NCBI RefSeq assembly: GCF_024713975.1
Contig: NC_091114.1
Span: forward strand, 5,862,001 to 5,926,000
DNA: 64,000 nucleotides
Reading direction: 5' to 3'
DNA from: Paralichthys olivaceus
Taxonomy: Eukaryota; Chordata; Actinopteri; Pleuronectiformes; Paralichthyidae
Of this stretch, positions 1 through 11,437 are shown one piece after another. Below the pieces are notes generated by a model, which was given only the letters and a program-made list of their open reading frames with translations, ran no database searches and was not told where the DNA came from. A program made the position numbers and the translations under genes. Position 1 is the first letter of the stretch. Each line of letters begins with the position of its first letter.

Positions 1-797
1 AAAGTGAAAAAATGTTTATATGTTAAAAACAGTTTCTTCTAATCAGTGTTGTAAATATATACATTTTGTTGATCAGCTCCATGTTACATCTATTGTGTCA
101 CAGTTCATCTCTGCCTCACCACTCTGCACCTGCCTGCTTCAATCTGCCAATCAGACACACCCCTCTCATCATCAAGCCAACTCCACTCACCTGTGCTCTC
201 GGCTCTGCTCTGGCTGCATTTAAGCCCCAGCTCCACTCTCACTCATTGCCAGATTGTTCTCGATGCTTGCACCAGACTCTCCAGCGTTTCTCTGCCTGAT
301 CCCCCGGTTTCGACCCTGCTTGTCTCCGACCATCCTGCCTGACCGATCTCCTGGTTATCAACTCAGCCTTCCGTCCCCGACCACGATCCTCGCGTCCCTT
401 TCTGGATTCTGCCTGTCTGCTCCCTTGGCTATCCGGTGATTACCTGATTCAGCTCTGCATAGAGAGTGTCACTCTCGTCTCCTCTGTGGCATCCTGCAGT
501 TCTGTGGCTCTGACAATAAAGTTTGTTACCAAGGATAGCCGCATGTCTTTGTGCTGCTATTGGGTCCAAACCACACCCATTACATATTGCACTTCTGTCC
601 GTCCTGGGCGAGGGATCCCTCACATGTGACTCTCTCTGAGGTCTCTACCTTTTCTTTTACCCTGTTTTTTTTTGGGTAGTTTTTCCTTCCTCTTGTTGAG
701 GGTTAAGGACAGAGGATGTTGCACCTTGTTAAGCCCTATGAGACAAATTATGATTTGTCAATATGGGCCATACAAATAAAATGTGATTGATTGATAT
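1..797 (+). repeat. L2-type LINE 3' end, split by a solo LTR
   Basis: Parts at about 20-95 and 590-797 read as the 3' untranslated end of an L2-like fish LINE on the plus strand. It shares the stretch around 'gtccgtcctgggcgaggg' with the minus-strand L2 copies further right (for example near 25,280-25,300). It ends in the typical 'gggccatacaaataaaatg' tail and a short tgattgat run near 790. The middle is a later LTR insertion (96-584). A shrunken version of this tail, only 'ggtctctacctcttccctg', survives at the same relative place near 7,786, 14,611, 36,313, 39,722 and 49,085. Confidence 0.7.
96..584 (+). mobile_element. Solo LTR, Ty3/gypsy-like, with target duplication
   Basis: The stretch runs from TGTCACAG to CCATTACA and is flanked by the 5-bp direct repeat tattg (91-95 and 585-589), so it is a complete solo LTR inserted into an L2 tail. 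A TATA-like 'gcatttaagcc' near 217, an 'aataaagtt' near 513 and the ending 'tgggtccaaacc' are typical of fish Ty3/gypsy LTRs. No internal region is left. Orientation is inferred from these signals. It is a fossil; its intact target duplication suggests a moderate to young age. Confidence 0.75.
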
Positions 798-1690
798 GCA
801 AGAGATTATGTGTCTTACAATGTCGAAGAAAGTGATGGAAAAATCTTGGATTCCCTTTTGTCCAGATCTGAACCCAAATGTAATGAGTTATTTCTTGGCC
901 CATGCTCTATCCCTCTCCCAACCAGTCAACCAGACAAGACAGGGGTGAAAACATAACTTCTTAGTGGAGGAAACAGTTTTAAGAGTCACATTGTAGAGTA
1001 ACTGCTCTTGAAACTTTCAGACGTGACATGTACATGACACACATTCATAGTTTATTACGACGTGTGACTTGAAAACAAAAAGATATCAGCAAAGATGAGG
1101 GCAGTGGTTTGTGTACTACATCAGAAAATGTGATCATATTTTGTGAGATCTCTTTTTATTTGCTGTGGGCTGTGGGGAACTTGTTCTATTGCTTCATCTG
1201 CCCCTTTCAAGTCCCACAGACTGGATCATGGCTACCATGTGGTTGATAGAGTAATAAATATGATTTCATGAGTAATGATTTCACATTTTATTTGTGGATA
1301 TGTGTGAGTTTAACACTTTGAATCCCTATTTTATGACACTGCTTGATGAGAGCAACTTCTGGTCATTTCATTACTGTTTACTTGAAATATTCTGCTGGGG
1401 TGAAGTGAAGACACTGCAGAGACTTCCTGTTTGAAAGTGCTCAGACAAAGAGAGCAGAGGGTCTTTAGACTGTCGACCACACAGAGGCTAAATAAAGATC
1501 CTCACATGTGAGGTGTACGGAATGTTTAAACATGTGGTTAAGTTCAAGAAGTATATTCTGTATTTAGTGGGAGTGGAAAATATGGCAACTGACAACATCT
1601 AATTAGTTTGGCTGATTTAATATCTTTATTTGTTTTGCATTAAAAAGCTTTACATTCAGAATGTATGGAAGTGAAACATGTACAGCTCTA
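798..1690. other. Spacer, 3' flank of NITR-1
   Basis: No gene is visible. The segment is a paralogous 3'-flank block that recurs at about 7,805-8,702, 14,631-15,533, 20,780-21,414, 36,332-37,234, 39,740-40,638 and 49,100-50,002, so it travels with class B and class C genes. It contains the probable 3' UTR of NITR-1 at its right end. Confidence 0.7.
1625..1630 (-). promoter_or_regulatory. Poly(A) signal of NITR-1
   Basis: AATAAA on the minus strand lies about 60 nt past the NITR-1 stop codon. The same hexamer is kept in the other class B copies. Confidence 0.55.
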
Positions 1691-4630
1691 CTACTTTACA
1701 CTGGAGTACACACATTCACTCCTGTCACCGTCTGTTTGTCTTCTTGCTCTGCTGAACCTGTGCTCCATTAAAGCAGCGTAATGTAGGTTGTCTGCATCTT
1801 GATGAACCTGCTAATAAAACATAAAAGTCATTTTCCATATTAGGAGGACATGTGTCTGAACGTAGCTGATGTAGACAAGTGTTGAGAACAGAATTATTAA
1901 AGTCTAACTTCACCCAAAGTCCATGGAAATTTTAAAACTGCTGTTAGAATGCAGCGCTGGGAGGTGGGGCTAAGACACATGTACGACATACGAATTAGTT
2001 TGCTAAAGCTAAGTTATCTATATTGTCTATGGTCAACAACTCCTGTAGCAGCACACACACTTCTGCAACAGAAATATCGCTGTGTAAATATATATGAAAC
2101 TTTCATGACGAAGAGACGTCCCAAATGGTTTACTCTACGGAAGCATTGGTCCTGCAAGTTCCAAGTTTGTTTGAAACACTAGGTGGCGTTATGAGCCATG
2201 TTCAACCCTTTAATGTAGATTGGGAAAAAAACAATGAATGTAATAAATGTGATATTGAAACCAGCATTAATCTATTTCATCAAAGGATTTAATTCTTAGT
2301 TCATTGGTCAAACAATATCAAAAAGTGTGTGGTAGCAATTCAAAGCTACTAAAGTAGTGCAACAATAACACTTACCTCCATATTCAGAGCTGCTGCAGCT
2401 GCTTGAGAGTCTAGTTGTGACAAAAGACAACAACAAAAGTCTTATTCAAGATGCAATGAGCTGATGAACTAGATGTGGGGTGACTCTATTAGATGGATCA
2501 AAGGTCATGAAGTAAATGAGTCCATCACTTCATTGAGATTGAGTCATGGTGCAGTACTGCATAAACAAACACCAGCACTTTATTACCACTCTCAATCTGT
2601 GGCATGTGTAACCCATGCTTAGCTGCACTCTGCTGCAGCTGTCTGGTTCAAATAGTTTTTGACTCTGCGTTGTGTTTAATTAGCACGGACAAGAACTTCA
2701 TGCTATCGCCATTTTATTGCAATTCAAAAATAAGAACAGTGGGTCAGTTATGGTTCAAAACACAGTTCAAAACAGCTTCGTCGGTAAAGCATCTTGGGGA
2801 AACTCCGAAGGAGTGCCAAAAATGGTAAGATGTCCAAAACTGTTTCAGTGTGTCTCAGCACTTGCGTTCGATGTCCAAAGCAGCCACCGGAAACTCCTAC
2901 CCATGCTTGGTTCATCTCTCTTCCGTTCATGGGTCTAATTCTCCTTCCGGTAGTGCGTAATGTCGTAACGTACGGCACTCTGGAGGAGGGCGCCCTTAAA
3001 CTTTATTCCCCAACCATTAAATAAATAAATTGTGGAAAGTGGAATTATAACCACAGAACCTCTGTTACACATGGACAATGTTTTTATGACAGTTATTTTC
3101 TTCAATGTACAAATTAGGATAATAAAATCTAAATGCATGATGCTGTTATTTAAATCAGTTTTAGAGAACAACTAGAATTGCACTCTGAAGAGTGCACACT
3201 GGCACCAAGGACCAACACTCCCCTCAAATTCAATATATACCATGAGTTGAAATATTTCTACAACATTTGCGTGATGCGATATCATGAAAGCCAATCAGCA
3301 CTGGCAGGTCCTGGCACCAGTCCATGCTAGTGGGTGCTCAAACTGGCCACTGATCAGCTTCAGGTAGCACTGGGTTGTGTTTTAGTGCGAACGTGGATAA
3401 GCACAAATCCTGCAACGTGTGAATGCACCATAAGAGATTTCCCTTTCTGTCTTTCAATGAATCTAGATGCTCAAGTAACATGTTGCAACACTAACTCATG
3501 AAAGTCTTTACTGTTCTTCAGTATCATGCAAACTGAATTCATTACAACAAATATAAATAATGAGGATTACCTCACCTGAGCACTGGCAGCAGTTTGTCTT
3601 GGACGCTCTTTGTGTTGTGTAAGCCAGAGAAACAACCAGGATTGTGGTGAACGCCAAAGCTCCACTCAAGAAATACACCAAGGGAAGATAGTCCACCACC
3701 TCTGCAGAGAGCCAGACATCAGGAGACATCACTGAGCTTTCCACCACTATTTAACAAATGTGACAATCTTTAAAAAACTCCTTGTTACCTTTAAAGTTCA
3801 CTTTGGTCCCGTTTCCAAACAGTACATGTCCACATGCAGCCACAGCACAGTAGTAGGTCCCAGCATGAGAACGGTTCAGTCTCATTGACAAGTTGTAGAC
3901 ACAGGTGTGTGTCTGTGTGTCAGGTTTCCTCTCACACTGATCCTTCCTGTCTCCGTGGGTGTAAATGAGTCCTGACTGAGGTTCTTCAGAGTTCTTGAAC
4001 CAGTAAACACTGTGTTCTCCATCACAGGTCCCAGTGTGAACTGTACAGCTGAGAGTCACAGAGCCTCCTGGCTGGATGTTCTCAGACTGATGCACCAGAG
4101 CCTGGATGTTCAACCCTGAACCTTTCACACTGACAGTGACGCCCTGTGCAAACGTCAAGACGAACATGTAGCTGTGTGCAGTAGTAAGTACCAGAGTCTG
4201 AAACTTTCAGATTAGAAATCGTCAAGTGATGTGTGCCTTTTTCAGAACCCAGCATCCTTGAATTCATTAAAAAAAGTGGTCTTGGCATTAAACATGTAAA
4301 AGCTGGAGATGAACCTCCTGTGCTGGAGTTTGTTTGTACCAGAGGAGCCATGCTGAATCCTCACTTTTATAGAAACACGGCAAAGTCACATTGTCTCCAA
4401 CTTTGTCTGATAATGACCGTTTGTCTTGATGCACGATGGAGGGCAGATAAGATGAGCTGTGAGCTGAAGGACAAGGAGAATAAGAACAGATGAAATGAAA
4501 ATAGAAAGAAAATATGATGAGATATTGCATGAAGAGTTATTGTGAAGAAAAGGTCACAGAAACACAACTCACCCATGTTCCCTGGGAAGAGACATGTGAG
4601 ATAGAAGACAAACTTGAGAGAAGTCATCAT
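1691..4630 (-). pseudogene. nitr: NITR-1: class B NITR with a frameshifted V domain
   Basis: Exons (minus strand): leader 4573-4630, V+I 3789-4463, transmembrane 3576-3701, stalk 2376-2410, tail 1691-1807; all splice sites fit. The leader reads MMTSLKFVFYLTCLFPGNM. The V domain is a type different from most others here (strand-B CFYKSEDS, WYKQTPAQE, J-like FAQGVTVSV). It is broken by three frame changes: just after QTPAQEV, near the DAGF/EKGTHHL join, and in the CDR3-like loop after SGTYYC. Each is a +1 step, so the exon length is still a multiple of three and the I domain is back in the starting frame, but a stop follows the first shift. The I domain keeps six cysteines and FGNGTKVNF. The transmembrane helix has no charged residue. 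The tail has the ITIM LHYAAL and a terminal CVYSSV. Exactly the same V damage is found in NITR-12 and NITR-13. A 463-bp insertion sits in the intron between transmembrane and stalk exons. Confidence 0.8.
2607..3069. mobile_element. 463-bp insertion with TGTAAC/GTTACA ends
   Basis: The element lies in an intron of NITR-1, begins TGTAACCC, ends CTGTTACA and is flanked by catg on both sides (2603-2606 and 3070-3073). The empty site, with a single catg, is seen in NITR-3 (near 9,195) and NITR-6 (near 22,340). The TG...CA ends and 4-bp duplication fit a solo LTR; the short inverted termini would also fit a non-autonomous DNA element. No coding potential is recognised, and the family is undecided. 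Confidence 0.65.
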
Positions 4631-5569
4631 GTTTGAATTCCTGTGTTTTAAATGAGAAGAATCTTGACACGTTCTCCAGTCTTCAGAGACAAGACTGTGA
4701 TTGGCTAATCTGCAGTGACACTGTTCTGTGTGTCCTACTGAAGAAACGTGATGACATGTTCACTGCCACCAATGTTTCAAGTTAGGGTTCTTCTCAGAAA
4801 TTTCACACTGTGAGAGACTCTTTATCTCACCAACATATTTTAAATCACAGAATAAATAAATCACAGGTACACACAGTAATGACATACATGGCATGAAGCT
4901 GATCACCATTATGCTGAACACATACAGTAACATGAATATGTGATCATTTTACTTTATTGTCATTAACAATTAAAATTATCATAAATGTTACAATTAATAG
5001 AAATGATATAATTTAAGTTTAATTGCAAACGGATAGAATGTCAAATAAAGGTAACTGAAGCACTTATTACAGTGACGAGTCATGATAATAAAGAAGAGGT
5101 TTATTATCTGTTCAAAGCATTTACCAATGTAGCAAATACTAGTTGACTATGACCAACACGAGACAAAAGCAGCTTTCTTTTATTCAAGGAAATACAGACG
5201 TCATCACCTCACGTAGCAGCTTCTCAGCAGACACACTCCCTATGTGAACACACAGCAGATCAACAACGCAGCCGTCACTCACTGCACACACACACAGATG
5301 GAGCCACAAACTTTCATTACATGAAGTTTAATCATTTTTTTCCAACTGTCATCGTCAAAGTGTCAAACCAACAAAGACCAACAGCAACTGTCCAAACATT
5401 GCCCCCCCCCACACGTTGTTGTTGTATTTGATCATTAATCATAAAAAAAGCAACATTTATATTTGGAAAAAGGATAAAAAAGCATAATAGACCAGAATCA
5501 TGCTCCACCACTAAAGAAAGACTGAGAAATCCCACATCTCAAACAAAGACGGTTCTAAAACACACAATT
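4631..5569. other. Spacer between NITR-1 and NITR-2
   Basis: No gene is visible. The right end of NITR-1 has a CCAAT box (minus-strand CCAATCA at 4698-4704) about 70 nt before the start codon. The left half resembles 52,285-52,520. The part from about 5,170 to 5,569 is the common class A 3' flank, with a C-run at about 5,402-5,411 that is a G-run in the sense of transcription. Confidence 0.6.
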
Positions 5570-7584
5570 CTACAGTTTAACACCTGAGTACACACATTCA
5601 TCCCTGGTGTTGTCCCTCTGTCGTCTTGATCTGCTGGCCACTTTCACATTTAACGCAGCGTAATGGAGGCCATCTGCATCTTGGTTGCCCTGGAAACGAC
5701 ATATAAGTACATCAAGATGGCTCCTGATGAAAAACGTATTTGTTGTGGAATGTAAATTTCACACTTAAAAAGATTATATTTACCTCTGCATTTGTTGTGG
5801 AGGGAGATGATGGTTGTGTACAAGACTCTGGGTATGAAACACATATAAAAACTTTGAGTCACTCTTTTGTCCACACATGTACTGTTAGGTGCCTTTACCT
5901 CTTAACCTGATTTGAACCTTGGTTTTTAATTTAATGTGAAACATGAAACTTTAATTCATGCATTTATTTATGAAATGTTTTAAGGTGTCCTTATCTAGAA
6001 AGGTGCCGTGAAATAAAATGTGTTATTATCATTTTGCTCAAAAGCTAAACTGAACTCTATCTAGAGATGAGTGGTTACCTGAACATCTCCAGCATGTTCT
6101 CTTGTTTATCTTGTACAGTAACACAGCCAGCAAAACACTGATGGTGAATGTCAAAGCTCCACTCAGGAAAAACACCGTCCAGTTCACCTCATCTGCAACA
6201 GGAGAAATTCTAGTAATTCTATTTCATCTTTTTTAATTTTTAATTTAACTTTGCAAGACAAGTGACAAGACATTTCTATATTAAAAGAAAAAATAGTATT
6301 AATAATTATAATAACAAAACTAATAATCATGTAATAATAATGATCATATTATGATATGAACCATCTGACCACTATAACAACAATAATGTCCCCATCACAA
6401 TATTAATAATAGTAATAATAATATGATCATTGAGAGAAAAAAAGAAAAGAAAAAAAGCTGCACTCATACTTAATAATTCACGTCTTGTCACCACTAGTGT
6501 TATTTTTAATAACAGTATATTATAACCATTACTATGATCATCGTTATCATCACCAATAATAATCATGAATAAAAAATTCTACTTAGTTGTGGTGCACACC
6601 ACCACCGTCCACTGGTGGTGAAGCATTGTTGGGTCACCGTCAGGAGGGACATTCAGACAGGACAGGATTTTACCAATTGTTTGGTCCCAACTGTCACAAT
6701 ACATCAAGTGAGACAGTCTCTGGTAGTGACTCACCATCAACGTCCAGCTTGGTCCCGTTTCCAAACAGTATGTGTCCACATGCAGCGACAGCACAGTAGT
6801 AGGTCCCAGCATGAGAACGGTTCAGTGTCATTGACAAGTTGTAGACACAGGTGTGTGTCTGTGTGTCAGGTTTCCTCTCACACTGATCCTTCCTGTCTCC
6901 GTGGGTGTAAATGAGTCCTGACTGAGGTTCTTCAGAGATCTTGAACCAGTAAACACTGTGTTCTCCATCACAGGTCCCAGTGTGAACTGTACAGCTGAGA
7001 GTCACAGAGCCTCCTGGCTGGATGTTCTCAGACTGATGCACCAGAGCCTGGATGTTCAACCCTGAACCTTTCACACTGACAGTGACGCCCTCCATAGACT
7101 CAAACACATATGAACGACTCTTTAAACAGTAGTAAGTAGCTGAGTCTGAAAGTTGCACATCTGAGATATTTAGGTGACTCACAACATCAGTAGATTCCAG
7201 AGTGAAGCGTGGATTGTTCTTGAATTCGTTTAATAATGAAAAAGTTTTTGATAACTTGTAAGTCACTGAGATAATTCGAGGCTTCTGTCCTGGTGTTTTC
7301 TTGAACCAATAAATCATCTTGTCCCTCCTCTCATAGAAACACCTGAAAGTCAAGTTGTCTCCAACATCAACTGATTTAAATCCACTATCTTGTTGAGACA
7401 AGATAAAATGATGCATCTGAACTGAAGAGAAAAAGGAGAAAAGCAAAACAGTTAATTTTATGTGACAGAAATGAAATCGTAATCAGCATCAGGACCAACT
7501 GAATATTTATAAAACACACAACTCACCCATTTTCCCGAAGAGGAAACATGTCAGGTAGAGAATGAACTGCGGAGATGTCATCAT
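5570..7584 (-). CDS. nitr: NITR-2: inhibitory NITR, class A
   Basis: Exons: leader 7527-7584, V+I 6735-7421, transmembrane 6079-6192, stalk 5784-5827, tail 5570-5689; 1,023 nt, 340 residues. The signal peptide is residues 1-19 (MMTSPQFILYLTCFLFGKM). The V domain spans about 20-137, with Cys47, Trp58 and Cys118 and a degenerate J-like SMEGVTVSV. The I domain spans about 140-247, with six cysteines (163, 170, 200, 211, 229, 234) and the J-like FGNGTKLDV. The transmembrane segment is about 253-275, uncharged. The tail carries the ITIM LHYAAL (about 309-314) and an ITIM-like CVYSGV near the end. NITRs are fish receptors of NK-like and other lymphoid cells; ITIMs recruit SHP phosphatases (known for the family), so an inhibitory surface receptor is inferred. 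CDR-like loops: ERRDKM, KLSKTFSLL, LKSRSYVFESM. A CCAAT box lies at 7654-7660. No defect was seen. Confidence 0.87.
6290..6560. repeat. AT-rich intronic microsatellite tract
   Basis: The intron between the V+I and transmembrane exons holds imperfect ATA/ATT runs. The same tract, with length differences, is present in every class A gene: near 13,100-13,380, 28,660-28,970, 34,800-35,095, 47,560-47,870, 53,760-54,030, 56,510-56,780 and 62,740-63,000. Confidence 0.7.
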
Positions 7585-8702
7585 GTTGAAATCGTCGTGT
7601 TGAATGACAAACAGCCCGACACTTTCTCCTCTCTTCAGAGTAAAGACTTGTGTTGATTGGCCAGCAGGGCAACACTGATCACAAGATCACTGCCACCTAT
7701 GATGTGAATCTTTGTTCTTTAAATAGAATCACATGGTGAGAGACATCTGAAGCACTAAGAGTACATTATACTACTACTACTACAGGTCTCTACCTCTTCC
7801 CTGTTATGCAAGAGATTATGTGTCTTACAATGTTGAAGAAAGTGATGGAAAAATCTTGGATCAGCCTCTTTTGTCCAGATCTGAACCCAAATGTAACAGG
7901 TTATTTCTTGGCCCATGCTCTATCCCTCTCCCAACCAGCCAACCAGACAAGACAGGGGTGAAAACATAACCTCCTCAGTGGAGGAAACAGTTTTAAGAGT
8001 CACATTGTAGAGTAACTGCTCTTGAAACTTTCAGACGTGACATGTACATGACACACATTCATAGTTTATTACGACGTGTGACTTGAAAACAAAAAGATAT
8101 CAGCAAAGATGAGGGCAGTGGTTTGTGTACTACATCAGAAAATGTGATCATATTTTGTGAGATCTCTTTTTATTTGCTGTGGGCTGTGGGGAACTTGTTC
8201 TATTGCTTCATCTGCCCCTTTCAAGTCCCACAGACTGGATCATGGCTACCATGTGGTTGATAGAGTAATAAATATGATTCCATGAGTAATGATTTCACAT
8301 TTTATTTGTGGATATGTGTGAGTTTAACACTTTGAATCCCTATTTCATGACACTGCTTGATGAGAGCAACTTCTGGAAATATCATTACTGTTTACTTGAA
8401 ATATTCTGCTGGGGTGAAGTGAAGACACTGCAGAGACTTCCTGTTTGAAAGTGCTCAGACAAAGAGAGCAGGCGGTCTTTAGACTGTCGACCACACAGAG
8501 GCTAAATAAAGATCCTCACATGTGAGGTGTACGGAATTATTAAATAACGTGGTTAAGTTCAAGAAGTATATTCTGTATTTAGTGGGAGTGGAAAATATGG
8601 CAACTGACAACATCAAATTAGTTTGGCTGATTTAAAATCTTTATTTGTTTTGCATTAAAAAGCTTTACATTCAGAATGTATGGAAGTGAAACATGTTCAG
8701 CT
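7585..8702. other. Spacer between NITR-2 and NITR-3
   Basis: No gene is visible. It comprises the NITR-2 promoter region, a remnant of the L2 tail near 7,786, and the 3'-flank block described for 798-1690. Confidence 0.65.
7654..7660 (-). promoter_or_regulatory. CCAAT box of NITR-2
   Basis: CCAATCA on the minus strand lies about 70 nt before the start codon and is followed by a TCTGAAGA...GGAGAA stretch. A TATA-like TATTTAAA sits further upstream (about 7,720). The same arrangement is kept in front of every complete gene here, including the divergent NITR-1/12/13 type. The transcription start is not known. Confidence 0.45.
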
Positions 8703-10019
8703 CTACTGCTTTACACTGGAGTACACACATTCACTCCTGTCACCGTCTGTTTGTCTTCTTGCTCTGCTGAACCTGTGCTCCATTAAAGCAGAGTAATGTA
8801 GGTTGTCTGCATCTTGATGAACCTGCTAATAAAACATAAAAGTCATTTGCCATATTAGGAGGACATGTGTCTGAACGTAGCTGATGTAGACAAGTGTTGA
8901 AAACAGAATTATTAAAGTCTAACTTCACCCAAAGTCCATGGAAATTTAAAAACTGCTGTGAGAATGCAGCTCTGGGAGGTGGGGCTAAGACACATGTACG
9001 ACATACGAATTAGTTTGCTAAAGCTAAGTTATCTATATGGTCTATGGTCAACAACTCCTGTAGCAGCACACACACTTCTGCAACAGAAATATCGCTGTGT
9101 AAATATATATAAAACTTTCATGACGAAGAGACGTCCCAAATGGTTTACTCTACGGAAGCATTGTTCACTTTATTACCACTCTCAATCTGTGGCATGGACA
9201 ATGTTTTCTTGACGGTTATTTTCTTCAATGTACAAATAAGTATATTAAAATCTAAATGCATGATGATGTTATTAAAATCTGTTTTAGAGAACAACTAGAA
9301 TGACGTTGTGAAGAGCGCAAACTGGCACCAAGGCCCAACACTCGCTTCTAATTCAATCGAGCTGGACCAACTTGACGTCATTCATGTCTATAACTTGAGT
9401 TGAAATATTTCTACAACATTTGCGTGATGCAATATCATGAAAGCCAATCAGCACTGGCAGGTCCTGGCACCCGTCCGAGCTAGTGGGTGCTCAAACTGGC
9501 CACTGATCAGCTTCAGGTAGCACTGGGTTGTGTTTTAGTGTGAACGTGGATAAGCACAAATCCTGCAACGTGTGAATGCATCATAAGAGATTTCCCTTTC
9601 TGTCTTTCAATGAATCTAGATGCTCAAGTAACATGTTGCAACACTAACTCATGAATGTCTTTACTGTTCTTCAGTATCATGCAAACTGAATTCACATCAA
9701 CAAATATAAATGATGAGGATTACCTCACCTGAGCACTGGCAGCAGTTTGTCTTGGACGCTCTTTGTGTTGTGTAAGCCAGAGAAACAACCAGGATTGTGG
9801 TGAACGCCAAAGCTCCACTCAAGAAATACACCAAGTGAAGATAGTCCACCACCTCTGCAGAGACCCAGACATCAGGAGACATCACTGAGCTTTCCACCAC
9901 TATTTAACAAATGTCACAATCTTTAAAAAAACTTTTTTTTACCTTTAAAGTCCACTTTGGTGCCGTTTCCAAACAGTATGTGTCCACATGCAGCGACAGC
10001 ACAGTTGTAGGTCCCAGCA
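8703..10019 (-). pseudogene. nitr: NITR-3: truncated class B NITR
   Basis: Only the 3' half remains: tail exon 8703-8822 (ITIM variant LHYSAL, terminal CVYSSV), transmembrane exon 9729-9854 and the last 77 nt of the V+I exon, 9943-10019, ending inside the I domain around the TYYCAVAACG motif. There the homology stops and a Ty3/gypsy gag fragment begins. The stalk exon is missing: compared with NITR-1 and NITR-6, a deletion joins the sequence near 9,165 to that which should lie several hundred bases on. No leader or V domain is present, so it is dead as a receptor. Confidence 0.85.
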
Positions 10020-10600
10020 ATCTTTGATTATGTTTGATAGTCCGTTTTGGAAGGTATCAACCAAGACTTTGTCATTCCAGCCACTATCACCTGCTAAGGT
10101 CTGAAACTCGATAGCATAATCCATAACAGTTTGTTTAATGGTGACCAAATTCTGGAAAGACTCCCAGCAATGGTTCGTCAGGTTGAAGATCTTGGAGAGG
10201 GCCTCTGTGAACAGGACTGAGGATTGGCACACCGGGGAGTTATGAGCAAATTCAGCTGTAGCCCACGCCTCTGCTCTGCCGGACAAGTGGGTGATGATTA
10301 TGGCTAGTTTGGCTTTCTCTGTGGGTAAGGAGGCAGCTTGCAGCTCAAAATGTAGTCCACACTGTCCCAGGATCGCTCAACAGTTTTCTGAATCCTCCGA
10401 GAACCACTCCGGTTCCGCCAGGTGAGGAGACGGGGGCTGCTGAAGTAGCTGGAACTACAGGGGATGTAGCAGACAAGGATCCTCCCATAAACCATGTTGA
10501 GCTGGGAATCTTGAAGGGAGATACGCTCATCCTGCTGGTGGAGAGCAGCACCAACTGGAACCAGCTGGGTCCATTCTTGGCCAGTTTGTACTATCAGAAC
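10020..10600 (-). mobile_element. Ty3/gypsy gag fragment, fossil
   Basis: The minus strand encodes a gag-like segment with the pattern GRAEAWATAEF, a central hydrophobic stretch, and DYAIEFQTLAGDSGW followed by FQNGLS, a combination typical of fish Ty3/gypsy gag proteins. It is broken: only part of gag is left, with no LTR, protease or polymerase recognised nearby, and the right boundary is uncertain. Its left end abuts the cut I-domain exon of NITR-3. Confidence 0.75.
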
Positions 10601-11389
10601 AGATCAGATCATTAAAAATCTCTTTTTTATTTCATACATTATTCTCTTGAGGGATAGAGGTTCAGTCATTTCTGGTATCCATTTGATGAAAGTTATGGAT
10701 ATGTGGCAGGGGCTAAAACCAGTAATTGCTAGACCATGTGGGATCATAGACGATGCTTCCTGGAAACAGTGAAACCTATATCAGTGAATTAATTTCACAC
10801 TTTACTGTCCCAGCACTTATTTTAGTGACAAGTCATGAAAATAAAGATGAATGTATTATCTGTTAAAACCATCTACCAATGTAGTCAATAATAGTTGACC
10901 ATGACCAACACAAGTCAAAAATAGACTTTATATGTGAGTGTCTGTGCACATGTGTAACAGAGAGGGAGCGAGAAGCATTGAGTGTGTTTTTCTGTGTTTG
11001 TGAGAGAGAGAGACACTTAAGAGCATGAAGCGGTAGACTCAATTGTCTAACTGTTAAAGCCACAACAATGTCAATTTTGTTTATATTGGACACCACGCCA
11101 GAGTCACGATTAAATAAAGAATTTATTCACAATACCAAATAATAAAGAAATGTTAAAGTAATCTGAGAGAGTTTGGAGGCCTGACCAAAAAAAGATAGCA
11201 TGGGACGATCTGGACCAACGAGGCAATGAGCCATCAAGTCCAGATACTTCCCCTCCTGTCGATAGTATCACTATCTAAATAAAACAAAAACCAAAAAGAG
11301 AGCACTACTAATACAAATTTAAAATGCAATGTTGAAGTGTTGGATGTGTTCTGCAACCTTTGTGTCTCCATGACCTTCCCCCACAAACG

Positions 11390-11437
11390 CACACACACAC
11401 ACACACTCACACACGCACACACACACACACACACACA
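11390..11437. repeat. CA microsatellite
   Basis: A nearly pure (CA)n run with two interruptions, in the spacer unique to this copy. Confidence 0.9.

Noticed and set aside
6372-6566. Small frames in the AT-rich intron of class A genes
   Set aside because: They come from ATA/ATT microsatellites and change length between copies.
6615-6914. Open frame of 99 codons on the plus strand opposite the I domain, repeated at each gene
   Set aside because: It is the antisense of the strongly conserved I-domain exon and has no domain or splice context of its own.
6743-7421. Rearranging V gene (antibody or T-cell receptor) because of the J-like motif
   Set aside because: V, I and J-like parts are in one germline exon and no recombination signal heptamer or nonamer was noticed; fixed NITR genes fit better.
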